From positions 1 to 51,216 of the forward strand of contig NW_020290097.1 of the NCBI RefSeq assembly GCF_003144195.1: 51,216 bases of DNA. Reading direction: 5' to 3'. Below the pieces are notes generated by a model. That model made no database searches, was not told the DNA's origin, and worked only from the letters and a program-made list of their open reading frames with translations. The position numbers were made by a program, and so were the translations under genes. Source of the DNA: Ceraceosorus guamensis (taxonomy: Eukaryota; Basidiomycota; Exobasidiomycetes; Ceraceosorales; Ceraceosoraceae). This document shows, piece after piece, positions 1 to 10,392 of the stretch (within the stretch, counting starts at the first letter, position 1; each line of letters starts with the position of its first letter).

Positions 1-3000
1 GCTAGCCAGCTTTGCCAAAGCATCCCCACCAGCCAATGCAGCAGCCGACTCTGCTTTTTGCTTCTCCTCAGCCGCTTTCGCTTCCTTTTCGGCTTCCTTT
101 TCACTGTCTTGCTTGACCTGCAAGGCCAGATGCTCCAGAGCAGCACCTCCAGCAGCGGCAGCGGCAGCCTTGTCAGCTTCCTCCTTGGCGCGCAGCTCGG
201 CTTCCGCCTTATCATGGTCCCTCGCATGTTTTTCGTCGCGCTCGGCTTGGGCCGCCTTGGCAGCCTCCTGTTGCTCGTGCTCTTCGACAAGCTCGTGAAG
301 AGTAGCCGAGCCAGCTGCAGCTGCAGCCGCAGTCTGCGCCGCTTCTTTAGAAGCCTTCTTGCTCTCCGATCGCTTCAACTTCGAGTTTCTGCGTTCCAGT
401 TCTTTTGACTCTCTGGCCTGCTGTTCCGCAGCTTCCCGCTCTTGTCGCTGTCGCAGTCTGTCAGCCCCTGCTGCCTCTTCAGCACGTTGCTGATCAGTCT
501 TGAGCTTCTCAGCACGCGCTTGGGTCTCTGCAGCAGCTTGCTGCGCGGCGAGGAGGCGCTTGTTAGCAAGAGCTTGGGTCTCTTCAGCAGCCTTGCGCTG
601 CGCTTCCCGCTTCAAACGCTTCTGCTCTTCCTTTTCGGCTTTCTCAGCAGCTTTACGTGCCTTTTTGTCCTGTTTCGTCGATGCCTTGTCGCTAGTGACG
701 GATTTAGCAATGCCGGCAGCGCCCACTCCCAAAGCGCCGGTGACAGCCGCATCTACAGCAAGAGCTTGGGAAGCTGTTGAGCCGCTCTGTGCGGTGCTTT
801 CTGCAGACGCATCTACGACTTGAGTGGATCCCTTGCCTGCGATGCTAGAGACTGGGGGTGCCGCGAGCACAGCCGGGGCTGTCGACGGCTCTGACGCCGG
901 CTCTGCATCTCCACTGGAAAGCGCAGAAAGGATCTCTGCGTCCAAGGTTTCGCCCCCTCCAATGGGCGGGGCGGCGAGAATGGGAGGCGCATTCACAGGC
1001 TCATTTGGAGAGCGGTTGTTTTGAGAAAGGGCAGGCTCGCTCGCGCTCGCAGTGGCCTTCTCATTGCTGCTCTTCTTCGGCGAGAACCAAGTCCTGGGTA
1101 TTGCGGCAGGCACAGTCGTGGGAGACGGGGCATGAGCAGATGGTGCTGCATCATCTTGCGATTGGCTGCTTGCTTGGCCACCTTGCGTGTCAAACTGCGG
1201 AGTGAGTGGTGTTTGCGGGCGGTACCAATGGAAGGGGCTAGGTGCGCGGCCTGGGAACGGCGTCTCGATGCGAGGCGGGAGGTCACCCTCATTCTCGTCT
1301 CCGATGGTGTAAGCAGCAGCGCCCTCAGCGCCTTCAGAGTCGTACAAATTTCTGCGCGACTTGTTGAACCTGCTGCTACCGAACTCTCCATATTCGTCGT
1401 CGTCAAATTCCGAGCCGTCCCACAATTCGCCCGCAATGCCAGTGTCGCGTGCAACTCGCTCGCCCGCTCCAGTGACACCAAATGAATGTCCGATAGAGGC
1501 GAGGACGACGTCAGAGTCGGCAGTTGGAGCATCCAGAATCTTGAGCTCCGCAGGGGAGAACCATCGCGGCACCAAGTAGTAGCGGAAAGGAATCAGTAAA
1601 ATGATGATTACTGGGAATCCGATGGCGGCAATGGTCTGACTGATGGCGAATGTCATGGCGAAGAATAGCCACTGAATAGCGACGAACAGGAAGATTTTAG
1701 ACTTGCGGACCTTTAGGAGGGGATCCTTGGGATCCGCCATAGCGTCATCTCTGAAAAGTGCCAATGTTCGGGTGGTGATGATGTTATCCTCTATGGATGC
1801 CCATCCCACCAGAATGAAGATGCCGGCAAAGACGGCGCGCGGCATCGTTCCCAGGGCCACAAGGAGTGGGCGCGTAGCTGTTCCGACTGTGAGCAAGCCC
1901 ACTATCAAGTGTGAGACGCGCTGCTCGACGACGCGCGTATTCACAATCGTAGCAGGGGCTCGGCGCTGCCTTGACGTGGCTTTAGGGTCCTTCTCCTCAT
2001 TCTCAGCGGCAGCATCGGGATCCACTTGCTTGTAGACGGAGAGCGAGTCGGTGTGCCATGGGCATTGTGGCACAAGACCATTTGGCGCTGGCAAACCTAG
2101 AAAGCCAGAGACGAGGGTGGTGACGCCGAGAAGGAAGAAGTCCCAGTGAAACCCTGCTGGCCGTTTGAGAGGAAATTGTCTACCTTGTGCCATAATGGAG
2201 GATACGTTGTGATCGAACCAGAAAAGAAGGAAGATGCCAAATCCAAAGCCGGCTCCCACGAATACCCACCGAAGCTCGATGTTCCAGAAGTCGATGAACC
2301 AAGATCTGTCCAGCGTCGGGAAGAAGCTTTTTGTGATTGGCAGACGCTCAAGTGGAACGCGCCTAAGACTATTCTCCGGAAAGTGAGTGAATCCTGTCCA
2401 GACCAAGCAGCCAGCAGCGAAAGCGAAAGCGCCGACAAAAGAGCGAAGCTTGAAGGGCAGTGCAGAGGTGTTGGCCACCTTGCTGACGAGGTAGACAGAG
2501 ATCACGAAAAGCATGGCCACCACGACGCTCAGCCAGCCAGTCGCGTTGTCGAGCGGAGCTGGCTCGAATTCCAAAATCAAGATCTCGATCCCCTTTTGAA
2601 TGTACACGATTCCGACATAGCTACAGGTCGCAAAAGGCAGACACGATGAGCAGAGCGTTCAACACTCCTGCTTTGAATTTGATTGTGACTTACAATCCAA
2701 AAGTAGACGAGGTCATGTCGGTGATGAAGCGCGAGAAGTCGCATAGATTAAACACAGCGGCAATGAAGTGGAACCCAGCCCTGCGATCGTTAAGTTGAAG
2801 TTTGAGTGTCTGAGGACCGCGTGGGTACAGACGCGGCCGCCCACTCACGCCCAAATGAATGCCCAAGCCTGTACTCGCAGGTAGTCTAGCTGACTAAGAC
2901 CATAGTGGCCAACGACGATGGTGTATCTGCGGAGAGCGCGCCTATCAGTGTTCATCTCACGCGCTGATGAGCCATCAAGCTGCGACTTACTGTGTATAGC

Positions 3001-3842
3001 ACACCAAATTTGTAAGACCAGTGAAGCCAACAATGGTCAGTGGCTGAGCTGAAAAGATCGAGAATACGACGAGAGGCAAGGCGGTGACGATGATGACTTC
3101 GTTGATACCGTAAGCGCCATTGGTGCGGTGGGTGAGATCGAGGAGATAGGCTATCGCAGGCATTAAGCTAGAAGGCGCGTGGAGAGCAGAGATCAGGGTC
3201 AGTGAAGCCGAACCTCGGATGCTGCCGTGGCGACTAGCACGATACGTCATCCAGGTCACTTAATTTCCTGACCAACACTTATTGTGCGACCAGAGCCGGG
3301 CGGATGGACGCGCATGTATGCACTTACTTGATGAAATACAGCCTTGGAATGCTCTGAAGGATGGTCCACCAATTCTTGGGAAGGAAGGCCGAGGTCCAGT
3401 CCGAAGCGTAGAAGGGCAGCCTACGCCTCACATCGTAGTACATCCCTCTGAATGGCATGAACTCGTACAGCCAAGACCTCTCGCCCCACGCCCTGTCACC
3501 AGGAAAGCAGGGGAAAGAGGATTGCACACCAGCATGATCGGCGGGATGTTCTTGGGGCGCCTGTCGAGGTCGTCCCCCCTGGGCAGCAGCTGAAGCGCTA
3601 TAATTGCCATCGAACGGTTTCAGGTTGTATGCTCTCTTTCCATTTTTTGCGGAAGCTGCTACTTCTTCGTCAGAGTGGCCCGCAGTCCTAGAATCGTTCG
3701 GCGAGTCTCCACGACCCAACGTGCTGCTTCCCACTAGGCCTTGCACAGGCGCGCGTTGTCGAAGGGTAGACTCATTTTGACTTGGCGAGGCATGCGGAGA
3801 AGGGTCGGCGGCGGGCGCCTCCAAGTCTGCAGGTGCCGACAT
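1..3842 (-). CDS. BOR1: BOR1-type borate/bicarbonate (band 3 family) transporter with a long coiled-coil tail, 3' end outside window
   Basis: Plasma- or vacuolar-membrane anion exchanger of the HCO3-/borate (SLC4-like) family; fungal Bor1 exports borate. Five exons close in phase: 3842-3328, 3167-2991, 2926-2849, 2780-2694 and 2620 to the left edge, giving 1,159 readable residues. The start is the first ATG in the frame (3842-3840). Residues 1-120 are disordered. The transporter core (about 140-640) shows family hallmarks in order: LMPAIAYLLDLTHRTNGAYG, IVGFTGLTNLVCYT, YVGIVYIQKGIEI, FDHNVSSIMAQ, DFFLLGVTTLVSGFLGLPAP and YYLVPRWFSPAEL. Exon 5 stays open after the core for over 500 codons: an acidic linker (about 640-850), then an Ala/Glu/Lys/Arg-rich heptad-like coiled coil (about 925 to the edge). 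Yeast Bor1, to my knowledge about 576 aa, lacks such a tail. No stop codon is reached. The family call is firm; the substrate is inferred. Confidence 0.9.
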
Positions 3843-4568
3843 CCTCCTGGCCCCTACGCTACCTATTTCTGACAATTCCAGAGGGCGAGGTGAAGCTACA
3901 AAGCGAGAAGGGCGTCAACGAATGGCAAAAGGAAGGATGTGGACAGGTCAGAGGGTAACGAACCCCGCTTTTGTCGGAAGAATGACCCGGGGCGCAGTCT
4001 TGTGTAACCCGTAGTCGTGAGTCTACCTATCCACGATTGTGATCGAGTCCATCCGCAAAGCCCGGCGTATAGTGACCGACGGAGCTGGCGCGAGACCCAC
4101 GCAGCCACACAGCACGCGCGCGTCTCCGCTGTGATGAGGTGAGCCGATCGAGCGACGCTGCTGTTCAGCCAGCCTTTGCGGGTAGGCAACGCGGGCAGCT
4201 AAGCAGTGTGAGTCGAGTTGTAATTGGCGCGTCAATATAGCCAAGCGCGTCGATCATGCCGCACAATAATAAGAAGAAGGTCGTCATGCAGGGTTCACCC
4301 GCAAGCGGCGTGCGCAAAGCGATTCGTGATTATATCCACCATTCAGATTCGTGATTGAAGATTGAAGCTCACGCGGGGCGTGTACGCTTACCTGTGGGGT
4401 GGGCCTTCCTTACAGAAGCCCCCACACGCCGCATCGCATCCAAGCGCCATATTACAGCACTGCGATCTATCCAGGAAGCTTTGTCCACGAGTCAGATCTC
4501 GACACCGCGCTCATAGTTCATGGGTTCAGCAAAAGTCCCATTGCACGTAGACAACGCTTTTCGGAGTA
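3843..4568. other. Intergenic region upstream of the BOR1-type gene
   Basis: About 725 bases between the start of the BOR1-type gene and the stop of the next minus-strand gene. It must hold the BOR1 promoter and the neighbour's 3' untranslated region. Two copies of the dispersed ATTCGTGATT word lie near 4322 and 4350. I see no TATA box at a convincing place and no further gene. Confidence 0.6.
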
Positions 4569-5629
4569 TCAATGTGAGACGCAGTGACCACCCGGGATAC
4601 AGCCACTGAACACAGGCAACTTGCACCCGGCTGCTGCATACAAATCTACGGTGCCCTGGTCCCACGCGAATCGCTTCCACAGCTCAGCTTCACCAGGCCC
4701 ACCTCCCTGCTTGCGGCCAAGAAGATCAGCGTCGTGCCCGCTTGCTGACCGGATCTTGATCTTGCGAGCCTCGAGAGTTCTTTTGTGCAGGTTGCTACAT
4801 TGGTCGCCTTTCTTCTCACTTGTCGGATCGCTGACGTTGGGCTGCAGTGGGAACGGGTCGACCTGTTGAAGGTCTCTTCTTCGTCGTTGAGCCCGGCTAG
4901 GCTTCTTGCTAGCTTCGTTCATCTCGCGGCTTTGCAATGGCACGTCCAGGGCAGGCTGACCACCGTGCCCGCGCTCGTACAGGCGCAAGGCGCGCGTTCC
5001 GAGCACGTCGACGAAGCTCTGAAACACGGAGCGCGGAGTCTGCGGCTCGTGGTGCTCGACGCTGATGAAACCGCTGCGCTCGTCGACTACCGCATTCTCT
5101 AGACTGCGATCTTCGAGAAACTCGTCCACCGCTTCACCGCCCTCTGAGAGTTCGAGCGGGTGTCTTCGTGCAGGTGGAGCCTTTAGCAAGAGCTCGACAT
5201 TGCCCTTTGCCTCGAGAAGGGATTCGGGCTCAACAACGAGCGTCTGCGCCCGAGACTCTAGGCTTGCGCTTGACGGAACCTGCTGCGATCGAGCTGCTAG
5301 CTTTCGAGACTTTGCGCTCTTTTGCCAACGCCGCTTTTGCCCTTTGCCGCCTGCTTTTGGCGCCCTCTTTCCCACTGCATCGACCTGGCCGATCGCCCTC
5401 GGCTGGCCGTCGCGCGGCAGGAATTGGTTCGTAGGTGCAACTGGAGCTGGAGAGGCGGGCAAGGATCGCGGCAGCAGAGGGGACGGGCCAGGACTCGGCA
5501 ACTGATAAGCAGGCAGGTGAGCGGACGCGCGATGATGAGCGAGTCAGCCCAAGAATTCGGACGGCAAGCACCTTGCCAAGGTAGCCTCCTATGACTCACG
5601 ACGCTCGGGAGATTGAGCAGAGGTGCCAT
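4569..5629 (-). CDS. Unrecognised basic protein, 320 aa, two exons
   Basis: I do not recognise this protein. Exon 1 (5629-5600) encodes MAPLLNLPSV; a 98-nt intron with a GTGAGT donor and a TATCAG acceptor follows; exon 2 (5501-4569) is open for 310 codons to TGA, and the junction is phase 0. It is soluble-looking, with no signal peptide or membrane segment. The N-terminus is proline-rich, followed by a Lys/Arg-rich stretch (about 55-85, including QKRRWQKSAKSRKLAARSQQ), an acidic middle, a second basic patch containing SRAQRRRRDLQQ (about 215) and a more ordered C-terminal part with HKRTLEARKIKIRSASGHD and WKRFAWDQGTVDLYAAAG. The basic patches suggest nucleolar or nucleic-acid binding, but that is only inference. 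It lies in tandem with the BOR1-type gene, same strand. The last 20 residues could be mis-predicted if a further intron exists near 4620. Confidence 0.65.
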
Positions 5630-8613
5630 TTTGAATCGATAATGCAGGTTTAGGCGTTTGATCGGCTGGGGCGTTCGTCAAGAATCGAAGTGGATGGATG
5701 ATTGTGGGTCCGTCCAGCGGGGATGGCTTGCAGATCACTTTGCTCGTTGGGACTCAACGCTAGACGAGCTGAGACAGGCAGCGGTAGCGCACTCAAGGGC
5801 GCTTCGAATCAAGAGCAGGGTCCAGCAGAGGAAAATGCCGTGTCCTGCACGACGGATGGATGAGAGCAAGCTTCCTCCAGGAAAGTCTGCAAAGCTTGGA
5901 CTGGAAAGGGGGGACGCGAAGACCGGCTTCGCGCGTTGAATGTGGTTCGCAGCGTGTCCAGGGGTGCTTGGATGAGCACGATACGTTGACCCAGCTTTTT
6001 CATTTCTGCTTTTCTAGCTTCCTTGCAGCCACGATCCCCTGCTGCGCCTGGATGCCTCGAAGGTCCTCTTTCGCGCACTCATTTCAAGTGGTGATCAGGA
6101 CTTTGCAAAGGCGTCAAATGCGCCGCCCTGCTCCACCTCATACGCCCTGACTCGAGCGCCGACGGCCGCAAGCGCAAGTCTGCCCCCTCCCACGCCTCGC
6201 TATGTCACGACTCGGCGATTTGGCGTAGGAAGACGACGCTTCCGCGCCGGGTATGCGCGCCCTTGATCAGCACTACTGTGACGACGAATGAGGACCTTCA
6301 CGGCTCAAAGAGGCAGGCATTATAGCGCCTAGCTATGTTCGTTGGGGAGGCATTCATTCTGACTGCGACAAGACGGGTCTCCTTTGAAACTTTGACATCA
6401 GTACCATAACATCATGCTGCGCCGCAAGGGAACCGACAGGCAACGTCGAAGAGGTGCTTATTGGCAGTCATTGCAACGATTTTCGGCTTGACTTTGCATT
6501 TTTTTAATTTTGTTTTATTTTTATGTTTTTTTTTAGTTCGCATCTGCGCAGCGTCCTGCGCTGCCAGGTTGAGAAAGAAAAAAGAAGAAGACAGCGAGTT
6601 GTTTCTCTCTCAACCACACCCAGGGTGAGACTTTCCAACGTCCAATGCTCTGCGCACGGGCATGTCATCAGCAGCACTCCACGCAGCAAGGCAAACCCTA
6701 ATTTGTTATTAGCCCTACCCTGTGGCCAGCAGAGTGTATGGCTCGAAAGCCGAGCGGGTTCACGATCAGGCACCAGTAGCATGCCTCTTTCGCCCGCGCG
6801 CACGAAATGGATCTTGCTGGTGCGCACCAACTCGGCCATCTTCTCGGATTCCGAAAAGATAAAAATGATCGTATATGTACATTCAAATTAGATAGTCACG
6901 AGTCCTTGCGCATTAGATTGCACGCCCTCCGCAGACTTCTGTTCGAAGCGCCCAACGGCTTGTTAGAGAAGTCGGCTCTGGATGGATTCACGAATACGCA
7001 GATGAGCACTGGCCAGGCTTTTTTGCGCCGCCATTTACAGACTCTCACAACGCCCGGGAACGACAAATCGAGCTGTGCAAGAATATCGCGGTGCACTTGC
7101 GCATCACGGACGGCAAGGCGCCTTTGCCGACCAAGACCTTGGAAAGTAGCCTCAGACGAGCCAAAGGCGACCCGCAACTCGACATTTGCACAGCCAAGCC
7201 GTTCCGTTCACACTTGCTTACTTAGCTGCGTGTACAGGTCAGCGGCGTGGGGCTGATTCGATCATTGAGCGCCGGGTATAATTACACTTGGCTCACCCCG
7301 ACCTCAACGTATGCTCTCTCCACGGTCGTCTCGACTGCCTGGCTAATGCCTACCGAAGTCAAGTAGGATGAGCAGTCAAGACCGCTCTAAATATTCGCCA
7401 AGCTAAACGAGACTGCCATCGGCTTTGCCTCGTTCTTCGAAAGATATTGCTGTCCTGGCTGCGTCCGTCGTTTCAGTGATGTTGTCGCGCAAATTGCGCG
7501 GTGATGCCTAACTCACTTATTCTGAACCTCGGAAAGTCGGTGGAGAACGATGCAAGCTGTAGCGCAGCTTTCGGGCGACGAGAATCGTCAGTGATAGACG
7601 AGTGCTGAGTATGCCTATCCACCTGACGACACGGGGGCCACCAGAAAGACCCATGGAGCTACAAACGAGTTACGCCAAGCATCGGGCGACGGACCTTGGC
7701 GTAAGGCACCCTTCCGACATCCTCTGTACAGGCGGCAAAGGTGAAGGAGAAGGCGTGTCGGTCACGTGACTGACTGTGCGCGCGTCCCTACATGTACAAG
7801 TGAGACCCTACCATAGAGCTGAGCAAACGAAGACCTTTACCAACACTATCGCGTGACTTACAAGGCGCGCACGAATTCTTTCGCAGCAAATGTGGGCAGA
7901 GACCTTCGCACCTTGGCGACGGCTCAATCACCGCGACAATTTCACGTCTATATGCTGGACGGACTTCGCTGCCCTGAGTCATTTGCAGACCTGTGAAGCC
8001 GCGGGTACGACGATCCTGCAGTGCTGAAGAAGGCCGCCGTCAGAATGAGTCATTAATTTGCGCCTTCCGTCGCTGCTGCACTATACTCTGATCACCACGC
8101 CCATCGTACTCTGCCGCGACCGATTCTCGGGGCCGAGGGCCGGCCTTGCCTGGAAGTCTTCAGCAAGCGCAAATGTCGCTCTGGTCAAAGTTTACAAGAG
8201 GAAAGCGCTCGCAACTTTGGCTGCGCATCAGAGGTCGTCGTGTGGTCACAATCGGCTTGCGATTGAAATGATGACCTTGTCCCACAGGTTTGCGCCCCTT
8301 CGCTGCTTCAGTTCAAGCGGATGCCTTTTCTGCTGGGGTGCTGCTCCATTTGGCATGCCCTCCAGTTGCTCAGAACGGCACGCGGTCATAAATGCTGTGC
8401 TGCGCACCGAACTCCCTTCGGTCTCACAGACAATGATCAATATATTGCGTTCAGCCCGCTCCAAACTGGCCCTCGTTTCGAGGCCAAACTTGCAGCCATG
8501 CAAGCAACACTACGAGCTCCGAAGATCGCGTGCTCGCCGCTCTCAGACAGACTTTGAGCGAAATTGCCATCCAGCACCTTGCTCGGCATAGCCCAAAGAT
8601 CTCACCTCCTCAC
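5630..8613. other. 3-kb gene-poor intergenic region
   Basis: No gene I can support. It contains a nearly pure A/T block at about 6498-6536 (long T runs ending in AG), several medium open frames without codon structure or recognisable motifs, and the promoter regions of the flanking divergent genes. A short minus-strand stretch at 6896-7177 has a faint double-stranded-RNA-binding look but could not be extended into a gene. Confidence 0.5.
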
Positions 8614-8620
8614 CTATAAA
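8614..8620 (+). promoter_or_regulatory. Probable TATA box of the repeat-bearing secreted protein gene
   Basis: CTATAAA lies about 130 bases upstream of the ATG at 8747. It is followed by a pyrimidine-rich leader (many CTCC/CCTCC runs), a common layout for strongly expressed fungal secreted-protein genes. Spacing to the start codon allows a leader of roughly 100 nt. Confidence 0.55.
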
Positions 8621-8746
8621 GATTGCCTGCCTCACGCTCCTTGGTAAGCCTGTTCCCCCAGCTCTCACACGGCGCCTCCTCTTCCCTCCCTCCTTTGCAC
8701 AACCCACCGCCCACCTTCTGATTGAAGCTTACTCATATTCACTATC

Positions 8747-10092
8747 ATGTTGAAGCGCATCAATCTTTCGGCTGCTTACGTGCTGCTCAGCACTATCGCG
8801 CTCAGCGCTCTCGCCTCGCCCACCGACGCCCTCGGTCCAAGGAGGGAAAATTTCGGAGGTGGCTGGAACGGTCACGTCAATGTGATCAAGGGCAGTGACA
8901 GCCCTATTGAGAGGCGTGTCTCGCCTGCTACCGCACTCCAAAGCAGGGACGGCATGTATGGCGGTGGGCAACGCTGGCACGTAAATGGAGTCAAGACCAA
9001 TGACAGTCCCAACCAGAGGCGTGCTACTTATGGTGGTAGCGATGGGGACAACAATAATCTTGAAACTGAAGGACGTCCCCACAGACGTTCAGACGCTGCC
9101 GTTGAGAACGTGCAAAACGGTTCGCTGCCTCGTTTCAACAAGAGAACGGACGAAGTTCCGCAGAAGGCTGGTCAAGGAGAAGACCCGGATTCCACCGAAG
9201 ACGATGATCTCGATCTCTCTCAAAACCTGGCGTACAACCAAACTCATGTTGTGCGCAAGGGGCCGGAGGGCGAGCCTCAAAATCAGAGAGGCACCCTCGG
9301 CTCGAGCATCAATGGTAAGAGTCTGGTGTGAAGACTCTCGAACTCTGCACGGCCTGCATGCTAATGTGTCATCTTGCCATGCAATCTCTCTCTAGGTTTC
9401 CTTCACGGCTTCGGCACTGGTCTCGGCGCTGGCAGCGGTATCAACTGGCAGCGCGGAGCTGTTGGCGGTAAGTCAGACGAGGAGCATGATGAGGCACTCG
9501 GTGTTGACATTCCATCTCCGTCCACCATCAGGTGGTTGGAACGCCGGCATCGAGAAGTCTGGTGTTGGCTTTGGCGGCGGCTACACCCTCACGCCGCACA
9601 ATTTCACCTTTGGGCAGGGAAGCCGTTTCGGGCCCATCAGCATCAACATTAGCTGTAAGTGGGCCGAAGAACATCACAATTTTTCCCCACTCTCTCGCGA
9701 GGTGAATGAGGCTGACGCTCGGCGCGCAATGTGCCGGCCTGCTTGCAGTCAACATCACCGACGCCGGCGACATTCAGCTGCACTTCGATACCACTTCTCA
9801 TGCTCCTCTCGTCTGCAAGAGCAGAGTTGCCCAACCCAACAACGGTGATACCAAGCAGCCAGAGGTGGTCACCAAGACGGAAACCGGGAACGAGACTCCC
9901 GGCCGTCGCGATGCCGGGACCGGCGACGAAGCTCCTTTGGCTCTTCCTCTCGCCTCCACTTCTTACGACTGCCTCGTCGCTCAACACAAGTACGACGGTG
10001 GACCAGAGAAGCAGCTACAGAAGGACGAGCAGCCTGAAAAGACGAAAACGACGACTCCAAGTGATGAGCCGCAACCGACCGACGACCACTGA
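8747..10092 (+). CDS. Secreted protein with dibasic-bounded repeats (Kex2-processed repeat type), 368 aa
   Basis: Four exons close in phase (8747-9314, 9396-9467, 9532-9654, 9749-10092). A signal peptide with a hydrophobic core at about 8-22 probably ends near ALA-SP (23/24). The pro-region carries dibasic sites at 32-33, 56-57, 91-92, 113-114 and 132-133. The first two intervals are related: GGGWNGHVNVIKGSDSPIERR (37-57, 21 residues abbreviated here as GGGWNGHVNVIKG + SDSPIERR) and GGGQRWHVNGVKTNDSPNQRR (72-92, GGGQRWHVNGVK + TNDSPNQRR). Furin/Kex2-type proteases cut after KR and RR in the Golgi, so small peptides could be released. From about residue 190 a glycine-rich part (HGFGTGLGAGSG, GVGFGGGY) leads to FNITDAGDIQLHFDTTSHAP and a Thr/Glu/Pro-rich end. 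I do not recognise the C-terminal domain. Known fungal members of this architecture include Ustilago Rep1 and yeast alpha-factor precursors; homology to either is not shown. Ends 300 bases from the convergent dehydrogenase gene. Confidence 0.8.
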
Positions 10093-10392
10093 GATCGAGA
10101 GCTCTCGGCCCTGGCTTGCGTGCATCAAACAGATGACATCGAGATAGTATCCGACCTTCACGTTCAGGTAGACTTCTCGATTTGTCTCTGAAAATTGTCC
10201 CATGTCATAGTCTGTGAAAGTTTCGTCAGCTCCATCCGCCGCCGTTGTTCCGATCACGGGCGACCGTTTGCCTGTACCTTACGCTCTTTTCTCATCCTTT
10301 TGCACAAGCAATGGACACTGCGCCTCAACAGCGACCGCGCTACAAAGAATAAGGTGTCCATTGTCTTTTTATCTGAACGAGCGGTGAGCGTA
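10093..10392. other. Convergent 3' region between secreted protein and dehydrogenase genes
   Basis: Exactly 300 bases between two stop codons facing each other; it must contain both polyadenylation regions. An AAGAATAAGG stretch near 10345 and TTTTTAT near 10366 could serve as A/T-rich end signals. No gene seen. Confidence 0.5.

Noticed and set aside
58-1205. Plus-strand open frames rich in Ser/Leu
   Set aside because: They are opposite-strand readings of the Ala/Glu/Lys-rich tail of the minus-strand BOR1-type gene, whose frame and codon pattern are clear.
6896-7177. Minus-strand frame with FQGLGRQRRLAVRDA, faintly like a double-stranded-RNA-binding domain
   Set aside because: The resemblance covers one helix only, and no upstream exon with a closing phase was found in 7.2-8.0 kb.
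8058-8591. Plus-strand 177-codon frame upstream of the secreted protein gene
   Set aside because: It begins at TTG rather than ATG, lacks codon structure and overlaps the promoter region.
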